Source of the DNA: Caballeronia sp. INDeC2
Lineage (GTDB): Bacteria; Pseudomonadota; Gammaproteobacteria; Burkholderiales; Burkholderiaceae
Direction of reading: 5' to 3'
NCBI RefSeq assembly: GCF_023631325.1
Contig: NZ_JALQDG010000003.1
Span: forward strand, 868,001-932,000
DNA length: 64,000 bases
The notes beneath the pieces are model-generated. The model had not been told where the DNA came from. It saw nothing but the letters and a program-made list of their open reading frames with translations, and did no database searches. Below are positions 52,094-62,798 of this stretch, piece by piece; the first letter of the stretch is position 1; the number at the start of each line of letters is the position of its first letter. Position numbers and translations under genes: made by a program.

Positions 52094-52954
52094 ATGTCGG
52101 ACGTGCTCGCGCAGATCGACGGACTCGAAGTGGCCTTCGCGGGTCACGACGGCGTGCTCGTGCCGGCGGTGCGCGGCGTGTCGCTGACGGTGCGGCGGGG
52201 CGAGCGGCTCGGGATCGTCGGGGAATCGGGATCGGGCAAATCGCTGACGGGACGCGCGCTGCTCGGGCTTCTGCCGCCCGAGGCGGAATGGTCGGCGAAG
52301 GCGCTGCGCTTCGAAGACCGCGACCTGCTCGCAATGCGCCCGAACGAGCGCCGGCGCCTGTGCGGCACACGCATGAGCATGATCCTGCAAGACCCGAAGT
52401 TTTCGCTCAATCCGGTGATGACCGTCGCGCAGCAGATGCGCGAAACCTTCGTGCGGCAAGACGTTAAAGAGAGCCGGCGCACGCTGCGCGAGCGCATCGT
52501 CGCGGCGCTGGAAGCGGTGCATATCCGCGATCCGCAGCGCGTCGCTGATGCCTATCCACATGAACTTTCGGGCGGCATGGGCCAGCGCGTGATGATCGCG
52601 ATGATGGTCTCTTCCGGCCCGCGCCTTCTCATCGCCGACGAACCCACGAGCGCGCTCGACGTGCTCGTGTCGATGCAGGTGCTCGCGGTGCTCGACGAGA
52701 TGATCGAACGCCACGACACCGGGCTCGTGTTCATCAGCCACGATCTGCCGCTCGTGATGTCGTTCTGCGATCGCGTCGCGGTGATGTATGGCGGACGCGT
52801 GGTCGAGACGTGCGCCGCGCGCGATCTCGCGCACGCGACGCATCCGTACACGCGCGGGCTGCTCGAAGCAAATCCGCCGCTCGACAATCCGCCCGACGAA
52901 TTGCCGGTCTTGCGCCGCGATCCGGCGTGGCTCGACGAAAGGACCGCGCGATGA
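52094..52954 (+). CDS. ddpD: Peptide ABC transporter ATP-binding protein, DppD type
   Basis: Cytoplasmic ATPase of 286 aa. Walker A is GESGSGKSLTGRALLG, the signature LSGGMGQRVMIAMM, and Walker B RLLIADEPTSALDV. The C-terminal oligopeptide-type extension contains HPYTRGLLEANPPLD. It starts 1 bp after the ddpC stop and overlaps ddpF by ATGA. It is shorter than the usual 320 or so residues because the C-terminal extension is brief and lacks the Cys cluster that binds Fe-S in some DppD proteins. Confidence 0.94.
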   Translation: MSDVLAQIDGLEVAFAGHDGVLVPAVRGVSLTVRRGERLGIVGESGSGKSLTGRALLGLLPPEAEWSAKALRFEDRDLLAMRPNERRRLCGTRMSMILQDPKFSLNPVMTVAQQMRETFVRQDVKESRRTLRERIVAALEAVHIRDPQRVADAYPHELSGGMGQRVMIAMMVSSGPRLLIADEPTSALDVLVSMQVLAVLDEMIERHDTGLVFISHDLPLVMSFCDRVAVMYGGRVVETCAARDLAHATHPYTRGLLEANPPLDNPPDELPVLRRDPAWLDERTAR

Positions 52955-53700
52955 TCGACATCGAGCGCGCGAGCATCCGCTTCAAGACGAAGACCGGCCA
53001 CGTCGACGCCGTGCGCGACGTTTCCTTGCGCGTGCAAGAGGGCGAAGTCTTCGGGCTCGTCGGCGAATCGGGCAGCGGCAAGTCGACGCTCTTGCGCGCG
53101 CTCGCCGGACTGACGCCGCTCGCGGACGGCAGCATACGCATCGGTTCGCGTCCCGTGAGGCGCGACGTGCAGATGGTGTTTCAGGATCCGTACGGCGCGC
53201 TGCATCCGCGCTTCACCGTCGACAAGACCTTGCGCGAGCCGCTCGCGATCAACGGAATCGGCGACGAAGATGCGCGCATCCTCGATGCGCTCGCCGAAGT
53301 CGGTCTCGGCGCGGCGTTCCGCTTTCGCTATCCGCATCAGTTGTCGGGCGGACAGCGTCAGCGCGTGTCGATTGCGCGGGCGCTGATCGTCGAGCCGCGC
53401 GTCCTGCTGCTGGACGAGCCGACATCCGCGCTCGACGTCTCCGTGCAGGCCGAGATTCTGAACCTGCTGCGGCGTCTGCATCGCGAGCATAAGCTGACGA
53501 TGATCCTCGTGAGCCATAACCTCGCGGTGGTCGGCTTTCTTTGTCAGCGCGTCGCGGTGATGCGCAACGGCGAGATCGTCGAGCAATTGGGCGTCGATGC
53601 GGTGCGCTCGCACGATGTCGCGCACGGATACACGCGGCGGCTTTTGCTCGCGACGCAAGGATACACGCGCGAGAGCGCCGCGCGGCTGGAGCGCGGGTAG
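52951..53700 (+). CDS. ddpF: Peptide ABC transporter ATP-binding protein, DppF type
   Basis: Second ATPase of the transporter, 249 aa. Walker A is GESGSGKSTLLRALAG, the signature LSGGQRQRVSIARAL, and Walker B VLLLDEPTSALDVSVQ. The H-loop is in ILVSHNLAVV. The start ATGA overlaps the ddpD stop. It ends the ddp-type operon; I see no clear terminator in the 285-bp gap that follows. Confidence 0.94.
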   Translation: MIDIERASIRFKTKTGHVDAVRDVSLRVQEGEVFGLVGESGSGKSTLLRALAGLTPLADGSIRIGSRPVRRDVQMVFQDPYGALHPRFTVDKTLREPLAINGIGDEDARILDALAEVGLGAAFRFRYPHQLSGGQRQRVSIARALIVEPRVLLLDEPTSALDVSVQAEILNLLRRLHREHKLTMILVSHNLAVVGFLCQRVAVMRNGEIVEQLGVDAVRSHDVAHGYTRRLLLATQGYTRESAARLERG

Positions 53701-53966
53701 GCGGCTAGTCATCGTACAAGCACAGTTGCCACAAGGCAGTCAACGCATGTTGCGCAAACGACGCATACGAACCGCGATAAGCCCCGTATACGGTGAAGCG
53801 CCGCGAACAGGCGTGCGTTGCGCGAAAACCCCTCAGCCGCCGCTGATAGAATAGTGTTTGGATTGTCGAGACGTGCCGAACAACGCGCGAGCGTGGTTTT
53901 CCGGCTGCCTTCCGACTTCGAGCTAACCAACGGAAATCGTGACAGACCGCGCCCGTTCGCGGGTGA

Positions 53967-55885
<1,919 letters not shown>

Positions 55886-55893
55886 GATGGACG

Positions 55894-55924
55894 AACAAGG
55901 CGCTCCAGTGAGCGCCTTGTTTTA
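55894..55924 (+). terminator. Terminator after ldcA
   Basis: AACAAGGCGCT at 55894-55904 and AGCGCCTTGTT at 55911-55921, then TTT. An 11-bp stem with a 6-nt loop. Confidence 0.85.
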
Positions 55925-55998
55925 AAGTTAGACCGCAACTAAAGGTCTTTTTTGTATAGCATCAACGAAACGTCCGGCCCCCAAGCGCGTCGCGAACA

Positions 55999-56008
55999 TT
56001 GTCGACAA
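55999..56008. promoter_or_regulatory. Candidate GntR operator 1 (TTGTCGACAA)
   Basis: Perfect 10-bp palindrome 175 bp before the GntR gene. It matches the TNGTNNNACNA-like pattern bound by FCD-type GntR regulators. Two related sites are at 56128 and 59617. Confidence 0.4.
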
Positions 56009-56126
56009 AAAAGTGATGGCAATGCTGACAAAAACGTGCGAATTTCGCGGAGAGGCCCGTTCCCATTAGACTAAAGCCGCATCCGGCGCGCGCAAAATAG
56101 CTTTCCACCGGCGATTTTTAAAATGA

Positions 56127-56138
56127 ATTGTTGACAAT
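56127..56138. promoter_or_regulatory. Candidate GntR operator 2 overlapping a -35 box
   Basis: ATTGTTGACAAT, an imperfect 12-bp palindrome. Its TTGACA (56131-56136) forms a consensus -35, with TAAGAT at 56153-56158 as a weak -10 (16-bp spacer), 25 bp before the GntR start. Binding here would repress the regulator's own promoter. Confidence 0.45.
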
Positions 56139-56182
56139 CTTTATGTCGATTCTAAGATGCTTAACATGCAAGCGAGCACATC

Positions 56183-56929
56183 ATGTCCGACGCCAAACCT
56201 AGCGCTGCATCCGATGCTTCACCGGTCGCTCCGAACGGGGCGAATGCAGAGTCGATCGCCGAAAGTATCCGCGCCGCGATCCTCGAGCATCGCCTGGCAC
56301 CGGGCGCGAAGCTGACCGAAGCGCAGCTGTGCGAGGTGTTCGCCGTGAAGCGCGGCACGGTCCGTCAGGCGCTTGCGCAGTTGTCGAACGAGCGGCTCGT
56401 CGATCTGGAACCGAATCGCGGGGCTTTCGTCGCGAGCCCGTCGCTGCAGGAAGTGCATGAGGTGTTCGAGATGCGCCGCATCATCGAGTTGGCGGTGGTG
56501 GAGCGAATCGCGCAGGGACACGGCATGCGTCGGCTTAAGTCGATCAGCGCGACCATCGGCAAGGAACGTCGCGCATTCGAGAGCCACGATTTTTCGTCGT
56601 GGATCCGACTCTCCGGCGAGTTCCACACCGAACTCGCCGCGCTCACCGGCAACACGGTGCTGTGCGAATGTCTGTCGGGACTCGTCGCGCGCTCGACGCT
56701 GATCTCGGCGCTGTATGAATCGCTCGGAAAGAGCTCGTGCTCGTTCGAGGATCACGAAGACATTCTCGCCGCACTCGATGCCGGCGACGCGGCGAAAGCA
56801 GCCGACCTGATGGCGCGGCATCTGCGCGATGTCGAGCTGAAAATGCTGGAGCGGCCGGCGCGTGGCGCGGTCGACTTGAAGGAAGTATTCACAAGGCCCG
56901 GCGAGCGCGAAAGAGCGCTCGATACGTAG
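56183..56929 (+). CDS. GntR family regulator (FCD subfamily) of purine catabolism
   Basis: A 248-aa regulator. A winged helix occupies about residues 25-95 (IRAAILEHRLAPGAKLTEAQL; VKRGTVRQALAQLSNERLVD). An all-helical FCD ligand domain occupies about 100-225, with metal/ligand-binding positions in SGEFHTELAALTGN. FCD regulators respond to small acids. It is the first gene before an allantoin transporter and degradation genes on the same strand, so it probably controls them. The short palindromes found upstream here and before puuE support this. The ligand is unknown. Confidence 0.9.
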   Translation: MSDAKPSAASDASPVAPNGANAESIAESIRAAILEHRLAPGAKLTEAQLCEVFAVKRGTVRQALAQLSNERLVDLEPNRGAFVASPSLQEVHEVFEMRRIIELAVVERIAQGHGMRRLKSISATIGKERRAFESHDFSSWIRLSGEFHTELAALTGNTVLCECLSGLVARSTLISALYESLGKSSCSFEDHEDILAALDAGDAAKAADLMARHLRDVELKMLERPARGAVDLKEVFTRPGERERALDT

Positions 56930-57235
56930 ACAGCAGTGACAGGGCGGATCGCAGATTCCGCCATCGGCTTAAGATAGCAGGACTAAATAATTGAAGACCG
57001 TGCCCTGCGCTCTCGCGCCGGGCGCGCGGAGAGTCGCACGCGCAAATGATCCGCAGCGTGGGCCACATCGAACAAGACGCTCAGTGAGCGTGAGATGAAA
57101 GTCGCCGCAAGGCGAAAACGCAAATCCGAAGAATGCCGCGCTGAATCGACATGTCAGCGAAGGTATCCGATCGAAGCTCGTCACATCAGCATTTGCAGTT
57201 TTTTTCTTACGCAAGCAGCCAATGAAGGAGACGTC
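56930..57235 (+). other. Leader region of the transporter gene
   Basis: A 306-bp gap between the GntR gene and the transporter. It contains a perfect inverted repeat ACGCTCA-G-TGAGCGT at 57077-57091 and a T-rich stretch at 57198-57208. No protein-coding gene is supported. I do not find the TTGTYRACRA palindrome here, so the transporter may use a different site. Confidence 0.5.
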
Positions 57236-58729
57236 ATGGCCCAGATCAGTGCACCCGGCAGCTCAGCCCTGCCGCAATACGAAGAGCAGACAGCGGGACA
57301 CGACCCGAATCTGCCCGCCGGTTACAGCGACCGCCTTTACAACGAAGACCTCGCCCCGCTCAAGAATCAGACCTGGGGCGCGTACAACATCTTCGCGTTC
57401 TGGATGTCGGACGTGCATAGCGTCGGCGGCTATGTGTTCGCGGGGAGCCTCTTCGCGCTCGGCCTCACGAGCTGGCAAGTGCTGGTGTCGCTGCTGATCG
57501 GCATCGGCCTGGTGAACGCGCTGTGCAACATGATCGCGAAGCCGAGCCAGGTCGCCGGCGTGCCGTATCCCGTCGCGTGCCGCGCCACGTTCGGCGTGCT
57601 CGGCGCGAACATTCCAGCCGTGATTCGCGGGCTCATCGCGGTCGCGTGGTACGGCATTCAGACGTATCTGGCTTCGAGCGCGCTCGTCATCGTCGTGCTG
57701 AAGTTCGTGCCGTCGCTGATGCCTTACGCCGATGTGCACAAGTACGGCTTCGTAGGTTTGTCGGCGCTCGGCTGGGCGGGCTTCATGCTGCTCTGGGTGC
57801 TGCAGGCCATCGTGTTCTGGCGCGGCATGGAGATGATCAAGAAGTTCATCGACTTCGCCGGTCCGGCCGTCTATGTCGTGATGTTCCTGCTTGCCGGCTA
57901 CATGGTGTGGCGCGCGGGCATCAAGAATATCGGCCTGAATCTGGGCGGCGTGAAGTATCACGGCATGGAAGTGATTCCCGTGATGATCACCGCGATCTCG
58001 CTCGTCGTGTCGTACTTCTCCGGTCCGATGCTGAACTTCGGCGACTTCTCGCGCTACTGCAAGAGCTTTCGCAGCGTGAAGCGCGGCAACTTCTGGGGCC
58101 TGCCGGTCAACTTCCTGGCGTTCTCGCTGGTGACCGTCATCACGACCGCGGCGACGTTGCCCGTGTTCGGCCAGCTGATCACCGATCCGGTCGAAACCGT
58201 CGGCCGCATCGATCATCCGACGGCCGTGATTCTCGGCGCGCTGACCTTCACGATCGCGACCATCGGCATCAATATCGTGGCCAACTTCGTGTCGCCGGCC
58301 TTCGACTTCTCCAACGTCGCGCCGAAGCTCATCAGCTGGCGCATGGGCGGCATGATGGCCGCGACCGCGTCGATCTTCATCACGCCGTGGAACCTGTTCA
58401 ACAATCCGGCGGTGATCCACTACACGCTGGATATCCTCGGCAGCTTCATCGGACCGTTGTACGGCGTGCTGATCCTCGACTTCTATCTCGTGAAGCGCGG
58501 CAAGCTCGCGGTGGACGATCTCTACTCGGTGTCCGAGCAAGGCAAATACTGGTACACGAAGGGCGTGAACCGCCGCGCGGTGATGGCGCTCCTGCCGGCC
58601 GCCGTGATCGCGATTCTCTGCGTGATGCTGCCGTCGCTCGAAGGCGCCGCGAACTTCTCGTGGTTCATCGGCGCGGGCCTGGCCGCGGTGTTCTACTACT
58701 TTCTCGCGGATCGCAAGCGCCCGGTCTGA
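57236..58729 (+). CDS. NCS1 family nucleobase/allantoin:cation symporter
   Basis: A 497-aa inner-membrane transporter of the NCS1 family with about twelve transmembrane helices. The typical N-terminal segment is LYNEDLAPLKNQTWGAYNIF, then WMSDVHSVGGYVFAGSLFALG. GAAGGAG lies 6 nt before the ATG; the longer frame from 57095 covers leader sequence. Its place before allantoin degradation genes suggests allantoin or a related purine intermediate as substrate, an inference since NCS1 substrates also include uracil, cytosine and hydantoins. Confidence 0.9.
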   Translation: MAQISAPGSSALPQYEEQTAGHDPNLPAGYSDRLYNEDLAPLKNQTWGAYNIFAFWMSDVHSVGGYVFAGSLFALGLTSWQVLVSLLIGIGLVNALCNMIAKPSQVAGVPYPVACRATFGVLGANIPAVIRGLIAVAWYGIQTYLASSALVIVVLKFVPSLMPYADVHKYGFVGLSALGWAGFMLLWVLQAIVFWRGMEMIKKFIDFAGPAVYVVMFLLAGYMVWRAGIKNIGLNLGGVKYHGMEVIPVMITAISLVVSYFSGPMLNFGDFSRYCKSFRSVKRGNFWGLPVNFLAFSLVTVITTAATLPVFGQLITDPVETVGRIDHPTAVILGALTFTIATIGINIVANFVSPAFDFSNVAPKLISWRMGGMMAATASIFITPWNLFNNPAVIHYTLDILGSFIGPLYGVLILDFYLVKRGKLAVDDLYSVSEQGKYWYTKGVNRRAVMALLPAAVIAILCVMLPSLEGAANFSWFIGAGLAAVFYYFLADRKRPV

Positions 58730-58792
58730 CGCATCGCCTATAACACACGATAGAACCTGAGAGAACCTTCCAAAGCAGTGTGGAGAACAGCA

Positions 58793-59527
58793 ATGCGCAT
58801 CAAACTGATCAACCCGAACACGACGCAGCGCATGACCGACTCGATGGGCCGCTGCGCCCGCGAGGTCGCCGCGCCCGGCACGGAGATCGTCGCCGTGAGC
58901 CCGACGATGGGCCCGCCGTCCATCGAAGGCTATTACGACGAGGCGGTCGCGTCGCTCGGGCTTCTGGCGGAAGTGGAAGCGGGCGAAAAGCAGGGCTTCG
59001 ACGGTTACGTGATCGCCTGCTTCGGCGATCCGGCCCTCTACGCCGCGCGTGAACTGGCGCGCGGTCCGGTGATCGGCATCGCGGAAGCGGCGATGCACGC
59101 GGCGAGCGTGATCGCGCCGGGCTTTTCCGTCGTGACCACGTTGCAGCGCACGGTCGGCATGGCTTGGCATCTGGCGGAGCGCTACGGCATGACGCGCTTC
59201 TGCAAGAACGTCCGCGCGACCGACGTCCCCGTGCTCGAACTCGACGTGCCGGGCTCGCCCGCGCGCCGGACGATCATCGACGAATGCCGGCGCGCGCTCG
59301 ACGAAGACGGTTCGGACGCGATCGTCCTCGGTTGCGCGGGCATGGCGGAGTTCTGCCGCGAGGTCGAGGACGCAATCGGCGCGCCGGTGGTGGAGGGCGT
59401 GACGGCGGCGGTGAAATGGGCGGAGGCGCTCATCGCACTGAAGCTTCATACGGCGAAACGCGGCGACTATGCGCGTCCGCTCGCGAAACGGTATGACGGC
59501 GTGCTGGCGGATTTCAGTCCGCGCTGA
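58793..59527 (+). CDS. Aspartate/glutamate/hydantoin racemase family protein, probable allantoin racemase
   Basis: A 244-aa member of the Asp/Glu racemase superfamily in the HpxA/hydantoin racemase branch. It starts MRIKLINPNTTQRMTDSM. The two catalytic Cys are in IACFGDPALYAARE and VLGCAGMAEF, one in each half. GGAGAA precedes the ATG. It lies between the transporter and allantoinase; interconversion of allantoin enantiomers would feed the (S)-specific PuuE. Hydantoin racemase is the alternative. Confidence 0.85.
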   Translation: MRIKLINPNTTQRMTDSMGRCAREVAAPGTEIVAVSPTMGPPSIEGYYDEAVASLGLLAEVEAGEKQGFDGYVIACFGDPALYAARELARGPVIGIAEAAMHAASVIAPGFSVVTTLQRTVGMAWHLAERYGMTRFCKNVRATDVPVLELDVPGSPARRTIIDECRRALDEDGSDAIVLGCAGMAEFCREVEDAIGAPVVEGVTAAVKWAEALIALKLHTAKRGDYARPLAKRYDGVLADFSPR

Positions 59528-59616
59528 GGGCATTTCCGAGGGACACATACGGACGACGTGACCCGGATTATCTGCCCTGATGTATGGGCGCGTCCGGGTC
59601 TTTTAGCTACACTGGA

Positions 59617-59626
59617 TCGTCAACAA
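59617..59626. promoter_or_regulatory. Candidate GntR operator 3, upstream of puuE
   Basis: TCGTCAACAA, whose complement TTGTTGACGA differs from site 2 at one position. It is embedded in the wider palindrome GGATCGTCAACAATCC. It lies 35 bp before the puuE start, where a repressor could act. Confidence 0.4.
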
Positions 59627-59660
59627 TCCCGTTTTTCAACGCTTGAGCTCAACGCCCGCC

Positions 59661-60611
59661 ATGTCACTCGATCCGAAATATCCACGCGACCTGATCGGCT
59701 ACGGCCGCCATCCGGTGCAGGCAAACTGGCCGGGACGCGCGCGCGTCGCCGTGCAATTCGTGCTCAATTACGAAGAGGGCGGCGAGAATTGCGTGCTGCA
59801 CGGCGATCCGGGCTCGGAGCAGTTTCTGTCGGAAATCGTGGGCGCGGCGGCGTATCCGTCGCGGCACATGAGCATGGAGTCGATTTACGAATACGGCTCG
59901 CGCGCGGGCGTGTGGCGCATCCTGCGCGAGTTCGAAAAGCGCGGCATGCCGCTGACGATTTTCGGCGTCGGCATGGCGATCGAGCGGCATCCGGAACTGG
60001 CGAAGGCGTTCGTCGAGCTGGGGCATGAGATCGCGTGTCACGGGTATCGCTGGATTCACTATCAGGACATGTCGCCGGAGCGCGAGGCGGAGCACATGCG
60101 CCTCGGCATGGAAGCGATCGAGCGCGTGACGGGCGTGCGTCCGCTCGGCTGGTACACCGGGCGCGACAGTCCCAATACGCATCGGCTGGTCGCGGAATAC
60201 GGCGGCTTCCTCTACGACTCGGACTACTACGGCGACGACCTGCCGTTCTGGACCGAAGTGGAAGTGACGGGCGGCGAAAAGAAGCCGCATCTGATCGTGC
60301 CGTACACGCTCGACACGAACGACATGCGCTTCGCGACGCCGCAAGGTTTCAACACCGGCGAGCACTTCTTCACGTATCTGAAGGACGCGTTCGACGTGCT
60401 CTACGAAGAGGGCGACGAAGCGCCGAAGATGCTGTCCATCGGCATGCACTGCCGCCTGCTCGGACGCCCGGGGCGTTTCCGCGGCCTGCAGAAATTCCTC
60501 GATCACATCGAGAAGCACGATCGCGTGTGGGTCACGCGGCGTGTCGACATCGCGCGTCACTGGCGCGAGCAACATCCTTTCGAAAAAATCAACAACGGGA
60601 CGGCGGCATGA
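59661..60611 (+). CDS. puuE: Allantoinase PuuE (polysaccharide deacetylase family)
   Basis: Hydrolyses (S)-allantoin to allantoate; the metal-independent PuuE type, not the amidohydrolase type. The 316-aa protein starts MSLDPKYPRDLIGYGRHPVQ. The family segments VQFVLNYEEGGENCVLHGD, ESIYEYGSRAGVWR and EIACHGYRWIHYQDM are intact. A TTG at 59643 is a less likely start. The stop overlaps the uraD ATG, so the two are coupled. Confidence 0.95.
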   Translation: MSLDPKYPRDLIGYGRHPVQANWPGRARVAVQFVLNYEEGGENCVLHGDPGSEQFLSEIVGAAAYPSRHMSMESIYEYGSRAGVWRILREFEKRGMPLTIFGVGMAIERHPELAKAFVELGHEIACHGYRWIHYQDMSPEREAEHMRLGMEAIERVTGVRPLGWYTGRDSPNTHRLVAEYGGFLYDSDYYGDDLPFWTEVEVTGGEKKPHLIVPYTLDTNDMRFATPQGFNTGEHFFTYLKDAFDVLYEEGDEAPKMLSIGMHCRLLGRPGRFRGLQKFLDHIEKHDRVWVTRRVDIARHWREQHPFEKINNGTAA

Positions 60612-61132
60612 AGGCGATGCAATACACACTCGACCAACTCAACACCATGCCCGCCGACACGTTCGTGACCGTGCTCGCCGGCATCTTCGAACATTCGCCG
60701 TGGGTGCCGGAAGCGGCGGCGCAACAGCGTCCGTTCAAGGACATCGACACGTTGCACGCGGCGATGTCGCATATCGTCGAAAGCGCGGGCGATGACAAGC
60801 AGCTCGCACTCATCAACGCGCACCCGGAGCTCGCGGGCAAGGCGGCGGTGCGCGGCGAACTGACGGCCGAATCGACGCGCGAGCAGAGCGGCGCGGGCCT
60901 CGATCTGTGTACGCAGGAAGAGTTCGACAGGCTGCAATCGCTCAACACGCAATACCGGGAGAAATTCGGGTTTCCCTTCATTCTCGCGGTGCGCGGGTAT
61001 GACCGTCACGGCATCATCGCGAACTTCGAAGAGCGCGTGAATCACGATCGCGCCGAAGAACTGCGCACGAGTCTCGACCAGATTTACCGGATCGCGCGTT
61101 TCAGGCTGAACGACCTCATCCAGCCCGCGTAA
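60608..61132 (+). CDS. uraD: OHCU decarboxylase
   Basis: Converts 2-oxo-4-hydroxy-4-carboxy-5-ureidoimidazoline to (S)-allantoin, the last step of urate breakdown to allantoin. The protein is 174 aa. The catalytic His/Glu region ([15 protein letters not shown]), HPELAGKAA and the C-terminal [10 protein letters not shown] and [12 protein letters not shown] are typical. ATGA overlap with puuE. A PuuE-UraD pair or fusion is common in bacteria. Confidence 0.95.
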   Translation: MKAMQYTLDQLNTMPADTFVTVLAGIFEHSPWVPEAAAQQRPFKDIDTLHAAMSHIVESAGDDKQLALINAHPELAGKAAVRGELTAESTREQSGAGLDLCTQEEFDRLQSLNTQYREKFGFPFILAVRGYDRHGIIANFEERVNHDRAEELRTSLDQIYRIARFRLNDLIQPA

Positions 61133-61178
61133 TCCGCGTCAACCGTCACAACCGAACGAAAAGCAAGGAAGAAGACAA

Positions 61179-62189
61179 ATGGCAATTCCGACACTCGATC
61201 CCAACGCGCCCGAATTCACGCGCCGCTATGTGAACCTCGCGGACCCGCGTCTGGGCGCTCAGGCACTCGAGGCGAGCGACGATTTCTTCGCGCCGAAGGA
61301 ACGCATGCTGAACCCGGAGCCGGCGGTGTTCATTCCCGGCAAGTACGACGATCACGGCAAGTGGATGGACGGCTGGGAAACGCGCCGCAAGCGTACGACG
61401 GGCTACGACTGGTGCATCGTCAAGCTGGCGCGCCCGGGCGTGATCAAGGGCATCGACGTGGACACGAGCCACTTCACCGGCAACTTCCCGCCGGCGGCGT
61501 CGATCGAAGGCGCGCATGTCGCCGAGGGTTCGCCGAACCAGTCGACGCAATGGACGGAAATCGTCCCGTCGACGACGCTTCAGGGCAACCATCACCACTA
61601 TCTCGACGTGAAGGCCGAGCAGCCGTTCACGCATCTGCGTGTAAACATCTATCCGGACGGCGGCATCGCGCGTCTGCGTGTGTACGGCCAGCCACAGCTC
61701 GACTGGAGCAACGCGGACCGCAACCAGCTCGTCGATCTCGGCGCGATGGAAAACGGCGCTTACATGGTGGGCACGAACAACCAGCACTTCGGTCTCGCAT
61801 CGACGCTGCTGATGCCGGGCCGCGGCGTGAACATGGGGGATGGCTGGGAAACGCGTCGTCGTCGCGAGCCGGGCAACGACTGGTGTATCGTCGCGCTGGC
61901 GCAGCCGGGCATCATCGAGAAGGTCGAAGTGGACACCGCGCACTTCAAGGGCAATTTCCCGGATCGCTGCTCGCTGCAGGCGGCTTACGTGAAGGGCGGC
62001 ACGGACAGTTCCCTCGTGACGCAGGCCATGTTCTGGCCGGTGCTGCTCGGCGAGCAGAAGCTGCAGATGGACAAGCAGCATTTCTTCGAGTCGGAACTGG
62101 CGGCGCTCGGCCCGGTGACACATGTGCGCTTCAATATCTATCCGGACGGCGGCGTGTCGCGTCTTCGTCTCTTCGGAACCCTCGCATAA
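61179..62189 (+). CDS. alc: Allantoicase
   Basis: Hydrolyses allantoate to (S)-ureidoglycolate and urea. The protein is 336 aa and made of two homologous jelly-roll repeats. The first contains [19 protein letters not shown] and the second [19 protein letters not shown]; each is followed by a [11 protein letters not shown] or [15 protein letters not shown] segment. AGGAAG precedes the ATG. The stop overlaps the allA start by one base. Confidence 0.96.
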   Translation: MAIPTLDPNAPEFTRRYVNLADPRLGAQALEASDDFFAPKERMLNPEPAVFIPGKYDDHGKWMDGWETRRKRTTGYDWCIVKLARPGVIKGIDVDTSHFTGNFPPAASIEGAHVAEGSPNQSTQWTEIVPSTTLQGNHHHYLDVKAEQPFTHLRVNIYPDGGIARLRVYGQPQLDWSNADRNQLVDLGAMENGAYMVGTNNQHFGLASTLLMPGRGVNMGDGWETRRRREPGNDWCIVALAQPGIIEKVEVDTAHFKGNFPDRCSLQAAYVKGGTDSSLVTQAMFWPVLLGEQKLQMDKQHFFESELAALGPVTHVRFNIYPDGGVSRLRLFGTLA

Positions 62190-62692
62190 TGAAAAAGCTT
62201 GCTATCGAACCGTTGACGCGCGCTGCGTTCAAGCCTTATGGCGATGTCATCGAACTCGATGGCGCGAAGCAGATCCCGATCAACCTCGGCACCACAATCC
62301 GCTTTCACGATCTGTGCAACGTGGACGTGACGGATCAGAGCGGCCATGCGATCGTCAATCTCTTTCGCGGCCAGCCGCGCACGCTGCCGTTCGAATGCAA
62401 GATGATGGAACGGCATCCGCTCGGCAGCCAGGCGTTCATTCCGCTCGATGACCGGCCGTATCTCGTCGTCGTCGCGCCCGCGGGCGATCTCGACGAGTCG
62501 AAGATCCGCGCATTCGTCACGAGCGGCTGGCAGGGCGTGAACTATGCGAAAGGCGTGTGGCACCATCCGCTGCTCGCGCTGGGGAAGGTGAGCGATTACA
62601 TCGTCGTCGATCGCGGCGGCGGCGAAGGACACAACCTCAACGAGCAGGATCTGAAGGAATCGCTGTGGCTGACGGAAGAGGCGATGCGTTAA
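62189..62692 (+). CDS. allA: Ureidoglycolate lyase
   Basis: Splits ureidoglycolate to glyoxylate and urea, ending this branch of the pathway. The 167-aa cupin protein starts [20 protein letters not shown]. The family motifs [15 protein letters not shown] and [16 protein letters not shown] are intact. The start ATG overlaps the alc TAA. A terminator follows. Confidence 0.95.
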   Translation: MKKLAIEPLTRAAFKPYGDVIELDGAKQIPINLGTTIRFHDLCNVDVTDQSGHAIVNLFRGQPRTLPFECKMMERHPLGSQAFIPLDDRPYLVVVAPAGDLDESKIRAFVTSGWQGVNYAKGVWHHPLLALGKVSDYIVVDRGGGEGHNLNEQDLKESLWLTEEAMR

Positions 62693-62713
62693 GGCGCTTC
62701 TTTCGGGCAAGGG

Positions 62714-62744
62714 AAGGACCGGTGCGTTGAGGCCGGTCCTTTTG
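62714..62744 (+). terminator. Terminator of the allantoin operon
   Basis: GGACCGG at 62716-62722 and CCGGTCC at 62733-62739, followed by TTTTGCTTTT. Confidence 0.8.
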
Positions 62745-62798
62745 CTTTTGGGGCGTTAAGATAAGCAGTTCATATCCGACGACAACCCCGACCCAACG

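Noticed and set aside
57263..59548. 761-codon antisense frame over the NCS1 transporter and racemase
   Set aside because: Covers two well-supported genes with ribosome sites; the His/Arg/Asp-rich translation is typical of a shadow.
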